From contig NZ_VWWL01000004.1 of assembly GCF_011752995.1 (NCBI RefSeq), positions 1 to 64,000 of the forward strand: a stretch of DNA of 64,000 nt, read 5' to 3'. The notes beneath the pieces were generated by a model that saw nothing but the letters and a program-made list of their open reading frames with translations, did not search any database and was not told the DNA's origin. Source of the DNA: Burkholderia sp. Ax-1724 (GTDB taxonomy: Bacteria > Pseudomonadota > Gammaproteobacteria > Burkholderiales > Burkholderiaceae). Below, one piece after another: positions 57,958-64,000 of the stretch. The translations under genes were made by a program, and so were the position numbers. The stretch's first letter is position 1. Each line of letters begins with the position of its first letter.

Positions 57958-59301
57958 ATGCCGAGACCCCACCCCGCGCTTCAACGCAGTCAAAAAGCCC
58001 CCATGACGCGGGCACGCAAGCGCCTGCTGATCGTCGGCGCGATCGTGCTGATCGTCGTCCTCGGCTGGATACTCGCGCTCGTGCTGCAGCCCGCGTTCCA
58101 GCGCACGATCGTCATCACGACCGGTGCCGACGGCGGCATCTATCGCGGCTTTGCCGATCGCTACGCACCGCTGCTGAAGCACGAAGGCATCAAGCTCGAC
58201 ATTCGCAGCTCGTCGGGCTCGATCGAAAATTATCAGCGGCTCACCGACCCCGACAGCACCTACGAAGTCGGCTTCATCCAGTCGGGCACGACCAACCCTA
58301 AAGACACCGACAACCTGCAAACGATCGCCGCCGTCTCGTACGAACCGATCTGGGTGTTCTATCGCGGCGACGCGACGATCGACCTTCTCTCGCAACTGCG
58401 CGGCAAGCGCATTTCGCTCGGCGTGCCCGGCAGCGGTCTGCTCAACGTATCGCAGGTCCTGCTCGGCTATAGCGGCATCACGAGCCAGAACTCGACGCTG
58501 CTGCAAATGGATGCGAACGCTGCTTATCAAGGGCTCCAAAGCGGTCGGATCGACGCGGCGTTCTTTATCGGCAGACCCGACGCCGACATGCAGCGCACGC
58601 TCCTCACGAGCAACCTGAAGCTGATGAGCTTCGCGCAGGCCGACGCGCTCGTGCAGAAATTCCCGTCGCTCTCGAAGATCGTCCTGCCGCGTGCCTCGGC
58701 CAGCGTCGCCGACGATCTGCCGCGCGCCGACGTCACGCTGCTCGCGGCCACGGCGCTGCTCGTCTCGAAGGACACGCTGCATCCGGCGCTCCTCTATCTG
58801 CTGCTCGATGCGGCGCGCACGGTCCACGGCGGCGAGGACTACTTCACGCCGATCGGCACGTTTCCGAACCTGCACACCCAGGAATTCCCGATCTCCGACG
58901 AAAGCATCCGCTACTTCAAATCGGGCCGGCCGTTCCTGTACCGCTATCTGCCGTTCTGGCTCGCGAGTCTCATCGAACGGCGGCTGCTGATCCTGCTGCC
59001 GTTCATGGCGCTTCTGATCGGTCTCATACAGGCGCTGCCACGCACGCTCGAAGCGCGCATGAAAAAGCGGCTCGAGGTCTGGTATCGCGAGATCAAGGCG
59101 CTCGAAGACGAGGTATGGAAAAACTTCGCGCCGACTCGCGCGCAAATCGCGCAATGGCGCGACGAGATCGAGAGCATCGACGCAAGCGCGAGCCAGATAC
59201 GGATTCCGTATCGCTACTTTCAGGACGTTTACGCGCTCAAGCAGGCGATCGGCATCGTGCGCGACCGGATCGCCCACGCGGCGGAGAGGGCGCAGAAGTA
59301 G
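57958..59301 (+). CDS. TAXI-family TRAP transporter substrate-binding-like protein
   Basis: 447 residues. After a short basic start there is a membrane helix (LLIVGAIVLIVVLGWILALV), then a TAXI-type periplasmic binding domain (ITTGADGGIYRGFADRYAPL, YEVGFIQSGTTNP, GVPGSGLLNVSQVLL), then a second helix region (RRLLILLPFMALLIGLIQ) and a cytoplasmic helical tail (RLEVWYREIKALEDEVWKNF). The two-anchor build and missing permease genes distinguish it from ordinary TRAP binding proteins. Start ATG 57958 with ACAGG; ATG 58003 is an alternative. Confidence 0.85.
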   Translation: MPRPHPALQRSQKAPMTRARKRLLIVGAIVLIVVLGWILALVLQPAFQRTIVITTGADGGIYRGFADRYAPLLKHEGIKLDIRSSSGSIENYQRLTDPDSTYEVGFIQSGTTNPKDTDNLQTIAAVSYEPIWVFYRGDATIDLLSQLRGKRISLGVPGSGLLNVSQVLLGYSGITSQNSTLLQMDANAAYQGLQSGRIDAAFFIGRPDADMQRTLLTSNLKLMSFAQADALVQKFPSLSKIVLPRASASVADDLPRADVTLLAATALLVSKDTLHPALLYLLLDAARTVHGGEDYFTPIGTFPNLHTQEFPISDESIRYFKSGRPFLYRYLPFWLASLIERRLLILLPFMALLIGLIQALPRTLEARMKKRLEVWYREIKALEDEVWKNFAPTRAQIAQWRDEIESIDASASQIRIPYRYFQDVYALKQAIGIVRDRIAHAAERAQK

Positions 59302-59422
59302 ACGCTCACGCGCGCGGGCCTTGCAGCTTACGGCGCGGTAACCGCTCGCGCCCGATCCTCGCGCCGCTTCGCCAATCGCGGTATCGTGTCCGCCTTCCCC
59401 CTGCTCGAACGCCGATCCGCCG

Positions 59423-60532
59423 ATGCCGTCCCGCCATAGCGCCGCCTTTACCGCCCTACTCGCCGCCGCGCTGTTCGGCGCGACCACGCCGCTCGCGAAA
59501 GCGCTGCTCGATTCGCTATCGCCGTTTCTGCTGGCGGGCCTGTTCTATCTCGGCAGCGGGGTCGGCCTTGGCATCGTGATGCTGGCGCGCCGCGTGGTGC
59601 GTCGAACGACGCGTCGTTCGGCCCAGCGCTCGACATCGGCCGCCGCCGTCCCGCCAACAGAACCGCACCGCTTTCCGCTGCGCGACGTACCGTGGCTGGC
59701 CGGCGCAATCGCCGCGGGCGGCGTCGCCGGGCCTGCGCTGCTGATGCTCGGCTTGAACACCACGCCGGCCGCCACCGGCTCCCTGCTGCTGAATCTCGAA
59801 GGCGTGTTCACCGCATTGATCGCATGGATCGTATTCCGCGAAAACGTCGACCTGCCGGTGTTCGTCGGCATGCTCGCCATCGTCGCGGGCGGCGTCGTGC
59901 TGGCCTGGCAGCCCGGCGCGGCGGACCTGCCGCCGGGCGCGCTGCTGCTCGCCGGCGCATGCGCGTGCTGGGCCGTCGACAACAATCTCACCCGCAAGGT
60001 GTCGACGCACGACGCGACCTTCATCGCCTGCGTGAAGGGGCTCGTTGCGGGCCCGGTGAACGTGGCGTTGGCGTTCGCCGTTGGCGCGAGCTGGCCGCAC
60101 GGCACGACCGCGTGGAGCGTCGCGCTCGCGATGCTGACCGGCTTCGCGGGATATGGCGCGAGCCTCGTGCTGTTCGTCGTCGCGCTGCGCAATCTCGGCT
60201 CCGCGCGAACCGGTGCGTACTTCTCCGTTGCACCGCTCTTCGGCGTCACGCTGTCGTGGCTGCTCTGGCCCGAACTGCCGACTTCGCAATTCTGGGTAGC
60301 GGCCGCGCTAATGACGCTCGGCGTGTGGCTGCATGTGCGGGAACGCCACGAGCATGCGCACACGCACGAGGCGCTCGACCACACGCATCGCCATCGGCAC
60401 GACGCGCATCATCAGCACGAGCACGATTTCGCATGGGACGGCGAGGAACCGCATACCCATCCGCATCACCATGCGCCGATCACGCATGCTCATAGGCATT
60501 TCCCGGATATCCACCACCGCCACACCCATTGA
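59423..60532 (+). CDS. EamA/DMT transporter with histidine-rich C-terminal tail
   Basis: 369 residues: ten membrane helices in two EamA repeats (AALFGATTPLAKALLDSLSP, then ALNLEGVFTALIAWIVF-type; second repeat with ARTGAYFSVAPLFGVTLSWL) followed by about 55 residues in which His makes up nearly half, with Asp/Glu between (HEHAHTHEALDHTHRHRHD). The His tail suggests metal binding and export of Ni, Zn or Co, or sensing, rather than the usual amino-acid or metabolite export. Start ATG 59423. Not seen in ordinary EamA proteins of this length (about 290). Confidence 0.88.
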   Translation: MPSRHSAAFTALLAAALFGATTPLAKALLDSLSPFLLAGLFYLGSGVGLGIVMLARRVVRRTTRRSAQRSTSAAAVPPTEPHRFPLRDVPWLAGAIAAGGVAGPALLMLGLNTTPAATGSLLLNLEGVFTALIAWIVFRENVDLPVFVGMLAIVAGGVVLAWQPGAADLPPGALLLAGACACWAVDNNLTRKVSTHDATFIACVKGLVAGPVNVALAFAVGASWPHGTTAWSVALAMLTGFAGYGASLVLFVVALRNLGSARTGAYFSVAPLFGVTLSWLLWPELPTSQFWVAAALMTLGVWLHVRERHEHAHTHEALDHTHRHRHDAHHQHEHDFAWDGEEPHTHPHHHAPITHAHRHFPDIHHRHTH

Positions 60533-60717
60533 TTTTCCGCGCGCTCCCATCGGGCAACCGTTTGCTGCGACGCAAGATAAAAATCTCTGTGGAACGGGTC
60601 GTGCGATAGGCCAATTCAATTGGCATAGTGGCGGGTCGCGTCCTGTAATGGACTCCTGCCGTTCACGTTGTGTTTACGTTCCGTCCACCCAGCCCGCCGC
60701 CCCATCCGGAGAGATCC

Positions 60718-60921
60718 ATGTCGCAGCCTCAGCCCAATGTAGACGAACTGGTGAGAAGCATCGCCGAAGAAACCGACACGCCAGCCGAAACGGTATCCCG
60801 CCTGTATGCGGATACGCTCGCCAATTACCGGCAGGACGCGCGCGTATTCGATTACGTGCCGCTATTCGCCGCGAAGAAGGTACGCGCCCAGCTTCGTCAC
60901 AACCCGGATCGCGGTCACTGA
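60718..60921 (+). CDS. DUF3562 small protein
   Basis: 67 residues from ATG 60718 after GGAGAG: VRSIAEETDTPAETVSRLY, LANYRQDARVFDYVPLFAAK and KKVRAQLRH. Matches the DUF3562 pattern (about 65-75 residues, Burkholderiales), helical and cytoplasmic, of unknown role. Codon use like the chromosome. No operon partner. Confidence 0.85.
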   Translation: MSQPQPNVDELVRSIAEETDTPAETVSRLYADTLANYRQDARVFDYVPLFAAKKVRAQLRHNPDRGH

Positions 60922-61147
60922 AGGCACCTTGACCGCCTGGTTGCACCCGCAGTGACACCACCGGCGCGCGGTCACGCGCGCACCCACCCTAAAAAAACAC
61001 ACGCCGCGCGGAACCATTCGACCCGTGGTTCCAGATTTTGCGCGCCTCGTGGAGCTAACAATGGCGCCACGAATTTTCTATGCTGACGGTTCGATCGTTC
61101 CCGGCAGGCATGCTGTTGCCCGCCTCATTCGATAAGGAACCGCACCT

Positions 61148-61609
61148 ATGTCCGCCCAGATCCTGATTCGCGCCATCATCCGCGAAGATTTCGACGCATG
61201 GCTGCCGCTATGGGATGCGTACAACGCGTTCTACGGCCGCTCGGGCGAGACCGCGCTGCCGCGCGACATCACGCGCATCACCTGGCAGCGCTTCTTCGAC
61301 GGCTACGAGCCGATGCACGCGTTCGTCGCCGAGCGCGACGGGCAACTGGTCGGCCTCGTGCACTTTCTCTATCACCGTCACACGACGCTGGCCGGACCGA
61401 TCTGCTATCTGCAGGACCTCTACACGCTCGACACCGAGCGCGGCAAGGGCGTCGGCCGCGCGCTGATCGAAGCCGTGTATGCGCGCGCCCAGGCCGATGG
61501 CGCGGAACGCGTCTACTGGCAAACGCACGAGACGAATCAGACCGCGATGAAGCTTTACGACAAGGTCGCGGACAGGTCGGGCTTCGTCGTGTATCGCAAG
61601 GCGTTGTGA
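61148..61609 (+). CDS. GNAT family N-acetyltransferase
   Basis: 153 residues: IRAIIREDFDAWLPLWDAYN, the acetyl-CoA loop DLYTLDTERGKGVGRALIEA and HETNQTAMKLYDKVADRSGF at the end, a complete GNAT fold. Probably acts on a polyamine or amino acid; unproved. Start ATG 61148. A bidirectional terminator follows. Confidence 0.87.
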   Translation: MSAQILIRAIIREDFDAWLPLWDAYNAFYGRSGETALPRDITRITWQRFFDGYEPMHAFVAERDGQLVGLVHFLYHRHTTLAGPICYLQDLYTLDTERGKGVGRALIEAVYARAQADGAERVYWQTHETNQTAMKLYDKVADRSGFVVYRKAL

Positions 61610-61663
61610 CGCACCACGCGTCGCAATTCCGCAGCGAACGCAAAAAAAGCAGCCGGAAAGACG

Positions 61664-61690
61664 AAAGGCGCACCACGTGGTGCGCCTTTT
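61664..61690. terminator. Bidirectional terminator
   Basis: Perfect stem AAAGGCGCACCA / TGGTGCGCCTTT around CG with T-rich flanks on both strands (TTTTCGTTTTC on the plus side). It lies between the convergent GNAT (ends 61609) and MFS (ends 61723) genes and can serve both. Confidence 0.85.
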
Positions 61691-61722
61691 CGTTTTCTCG
61701 AAACCGCGTCAGCAATGCGATA

Positions 61723-63126
61723 TCAGGCTTCGAGTTGCTCCAGCACCTTGCCCTTGGTTTCGATGCCGAGGAAGTGCACCGCGATCGCCGCGACGAACGG
61801 CACGGCAGCGAGGATATAGAACGCCACTTCGAGATTGCCGCCGATCATCGTCTTCGACACGATGGCCGGCGCGAAGATCGCCGCGATCTTGAGCCAGGCG
61901 CCGCCCACGCCGCAACCCATCGCGCGGATGCTCGTCGGGTACAGCTCCGGCGTGTACACGTAAGCGGTGATGAAGCCACTCGCGAGGAAGCCAAGCGCGA
62001 ATGCACAGAAGGTTGCGACCACGTACACCGACGAGTCGTGCAACACGCCCGCCATCGCCAGCGACACCGCGCACAGGATGAACGAGATGTTGATGATCGG
62101 CTTGCGTCCCACCGCATCGACCAGCAGCGCGCAGACGAGCGAGCCGACCACGCCGAGCACCGAAGCCGCCACGGCCAGGTTCAGCGCAAGCTGCAACGGC
62201 GCGTGATAGATCGTGCGGTAGATCGTCGGCAGCCAGGTGGACAGACCGTACTGGATAAAGCCGCAGGTCACCCACAGCATCGCCACGGCAATCGTGCGCT
62301 TCAGGTAGGCCGGGCCGAACAGGTCCGAGACGCTGCGCTTCGGATGGCGATTGACCATCTCGTCGAATTCGGCCGAGCTTGCCACCGGCGGCAGCGGCAC
62401 CTTGGCTGCCCGTTCGAATGCGAGCACGGCGGAATCGGCTTCGGCCATCCGGTCGCGCACGGCGAGCCAGCGCGGCGATTCCGGCACGAGCTTGCGCAGC
62501 GCGAAGAACAGGATCAGCGGCATGCCGCCGATGAAGTACATCGCCGGCCAGCCGAAACGCGGCACGATCCACGCCCCCATCGCGCTCGACGCGAGCAGCC
62601 CGATCGGGAAGACGATTTCGTACAGCAGCACGAAACGCCCGCGGCCATGCGCGCGGCTGATCTCGTTGATATAGGTCGCGGCCACCGGCAATTCGCCGCC
62701 GAGTCCCAGCCCCTGGATAATGCGCAGCACGACGAATACGGCGAACGTCGGCGCAAAACCGCACGCAATACTCGTGATGCCGATGATGCCCGAGCTCAGC
62801 GCAATTGCCTTCACGCGTCCGCCGCGCTCCGCATACCACGGAAACAGGAACGCGCCGATCAGTTGTCCTATGGAGCCGGAGCCAAGCAAAAAGCCGACGT
62901 CCCACGGCGTCAGGTGCCACTTCGCAATCAGCAGCGGCAGCGTCGTCGCGATCGCGATCACGTCGAAGCCGTCGAAGAACGTCGCGAGACCGATCAGGAT
63001 ACGGGCGCGTACTTGCAGCGCGTTCCCCGGCAGGCGCTCGAGCCTCGCGATGATCGAGCCCTGCGTCACGGCGCCTGAAACACCGGCGCTGCTGCGGTCT
63101 CCTGTTGAGTTATCGATGGTTCTCAT
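61723..63126 (-). CDS. MFS transporter, aromatic acid:H+ symporter type
   Basis: 467 residues, 12 helices: LIGLATFFDGFDVIAIATTL in helix 1 and GGELPVAATYINEISRAHGR after helix 4 (motif of the AAHS/sugar-porter-like subfamilies), VPESPRWLAVRDR in the central loop. Likely imports an aromatic acid that the oxygenase system of the upstream ferredoxin reductase gene degrades. Start ATG 63126; ATG 63159 is possible. It follows the reductase by 25 bases on the same strand. Confidence 0.88.
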   Translation of the reverse strand: MRTIDNSTGDRSSAGVSGAVTQGSIIARLERLPGNALQVRARILIGLATFFDGFDVIAIATTLPLLIAKWHLTPWDVGFLLGSGSIGQLIGAFLFPWYAERGGRVKAIALSSGIIGITSIACGFAPTFAVFVVLRIIQGLGLGGELPVAATYINEISRAHGRGRFVLLYEIVFPIGLLASSAMGAWIVPRFGWPAMYFIGGMPLILFFALRKLVPESPRWLAVRDRMAEADSAVLAFERAAKVPLPPVASSAEFDEMVNRHPKRSVSDLFGPAYLKRTIAVAMLWVTCGFIQYGLSTWLPTIYRTIYHAPLQLALNLAVAASVLGVVGSLVCALLVDAVGRKPIINISFILCAVSLAMAGVLHDSSVYVVATFCAFALGFLASGFITAYVYTPELYPTSIRAMGCGVGGAWLKIAAIFAPAIVSKTMIGGNLEVAFYILAAVPFVAAIAVHFLGIETKGKVLEQLEA

Positions 63127-63151
63127 GCCAAGGTGCCGTCCGTAAAAATGG

Positions 63152-64000
63152 TTAGGCAAGCGCCGTAGAGGCGTCAGTCAGGGTGGCAAGGTCGATGATC
63201 CGGCCTTGATTCATCCACTTGCGCGAGAGCTTCAGTTCGCGCGGAGTGTTGATCGCGATCACGCCGCGAATCGTGTTGTCTTCCAGATAGAACAGCGTCG
63301 CGCGCCGCGTCGACAGATCGCCGCGCACCGCGAGTGGCGCATCGGCCGGAATGTCGCCGAGAATCTGCAGGTTCACGTCGTACTGATCGGACCAGAACCA
63401 CGGAATGTCCGCATACGCTTCGAAGTTGCCGAGCAAGGCCTTGGCCACGGCAATCGCCTGGTTCTGCGCGTTGGCCCACGACTCCAGCCGCACGCGGCGC
63501 TTGAGCCATGCGCTCGGATGATTCGCCACGTCGCCGCAGGCGAAGATGCGCGGGTCGTCGGTCGCGCCGAAATGATCGACGACGATGCCGTTCTCGACCT
63601 TCACGCCCGCCGCTTCGGCAATCGCCGTGTGCGGCGTGAGACCGATGCCGGCCACCGCAAAATCGGCGTCGAGCGTCGAGCCGTCCGCGAACGTCGCGCG
63701 AATCCGCTTTGCGTCGTCCGGGTGATCTTCGAGCGCGACGAGCGAGGCGTTCAGGCGCACGTCCACGCCGTTCGCGCGATGCAGATCGAGCAGGAAGTCC
63801 GACACCAGCGGCGGCAGCGAGCGCGCGCACAGACGCGGCGCGCCTTCCACCACACAGGCTTCGACGCCGAGCTTGCGCGCGGTCGCCGCGACTTCGAGAC
63901 CGATCCAGCCGCCGCCGACCACGAGCACGCGCTGGCTCGCGCGCAGCCGTTCGCCGAGCGCGACCGCTTCGTCGAGCGTACGCAGATAGGCGAGATGCGA
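63152..64000 (-). CDS. Ferredoxin reductase-type FAD/NAD oxidoreductase (5' end outside window)
   Basis: The last 283 residues are visible; the frame stays open to the window edge. Contains the NADH-binding GGGWIGLEVAATARKLGVEA and the second FAD motif ACGDVANHPS, then PWFWSDQYDVNLQILGD, an aromatic C-terminal segment typical of putidaredoxin/rhodocoxin reductases and the reductases of Rieske dioxygenases. It passes electrons from NADH to a ferredoxin for ring hydroxylation. Cotranscribed with the aromatic acid carrier. The enzyme partner lies outside. Confidence 0.9.
   Translation of the reverse strand, partial: SHLAYLRTLDEAVALGERLRASQRVLVVGGGWIGLEVAATARKLGVEACVVEGAPRLCARSLPPLVSDFLLDLHRANGVDVRLNASLVALEDHPDDAKRIRATFADGSTLDADFAVAGIGLTPHTAIAEAAGVKVENGIVVDHFGATDDPRIFACGDVANHPSAWLKRRVRLESWANAQNQAIAVAKALLGNFEAYADIPWFWSDQYDVNLQILGDIPADAPLAVRGDLSTRRATLFYLEDNTIRGVIAINTPRELKLSRKWMNQGRIIDLATLTDASTALA

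Overview
The window is GC-rich proteobacterial DNA whose gene content points to Burkholderiaceae, most likely Paraburkholderia, Caballeronia or Burkholderia. The clues are an OmpC-like porin of the Burkholderia type, a MocR regulator, DGPF/YciI genes next to an ECF sigma factor with a TPR tail, a HiPIP, DUF3562 and DOPA-dioxygenase small proteins, and an AraC-free sugar-acid operon of the GntR/SDR/MFS/ManD kind. It reads as ordinary chromosome broken by several small accessory patches with lower GC, decayed genes and IS remnants. No rRNA, tRNA, CRISPR array or prophage was seen.

Layout. 0-6.6 kb: the end of an IS256-type element, then a short threonyl-tRNA synthetase on the minus strand. Its leader encodes a small peptide with six consecutive threonine codons followed by a strong hairpin, which looks like a transcription attenuator. 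After it come small enzymes (GNAT, phosphatase-like, flavin reductase) and a MocR/GNAT divergent pair. 6.7-9.6 kb: an AT-richer island with a GNAT-PIN-GNAT-PUA-like fusion protein overlapping an ASCH-type gene; I see no described system with this composition. 9.6-20.2 kb: LysR/auxin-carrier pair, VOC protein, porin, quinone reductase, XapX protein, an ECF42-like sigma cluster with VOC and two YciI/DGPF genes, and a large lipoprotein. 20.2-23.1 kb: a hypothetical gene, a GCAGT-rich non-coding stretch ending in a minus-strand terminator, GNAT, DOPA dioxygenase-like protein and HiPIP.

23.3-26.3 kb: an HExxH-bearing toxin candidate followed by two tandem exported immunity-like genes, with a duplicated scrap of the toxin 3' end between them. 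26.5-30.8 kb: a GntR-SDR-MFS-ManD operon for a sugar acid. 30.9-34.1 kb: a siderophore receptor and PepSY partner behind a Fur box. 34.4-44.2 kb: aldo-keto reductase, PEBP-like protein, then a minus-strand carbohydrate block (ROK glucokinase, G6P dehydrogenase, GH63-like glucosidase, amylo-alpha-1,6-glucosidase) suited to turning alpha-glucan or glycogen into 6-phosphogluconolactone.

44.6-48.8 kb: a GNAT gene split by an in-frame stop, a Rieske oxygenase, and a DUF1493 gene caught between two inverted IS5-type fragments. 48.9-56.7 kb: methyltransferase, Bcr/CflA exporter, DUF4279 protein and a tartrate/D-malate unit (MFS, dehydrogenase, LysR). 56.9-57.9 kb: a second toxin graveyard, with an OmpA-like gene broken by TGA, a truncated RNase A-type CDI toxin and an intact CdiI-type immunity gene. 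58-64 kb: TAXI-type binding protein, DMT transporter with a histidine-rich tail, DUF3562 protein, GNAT, MFS carrier and a partial ferredoxin reductase that runs off the right edge.
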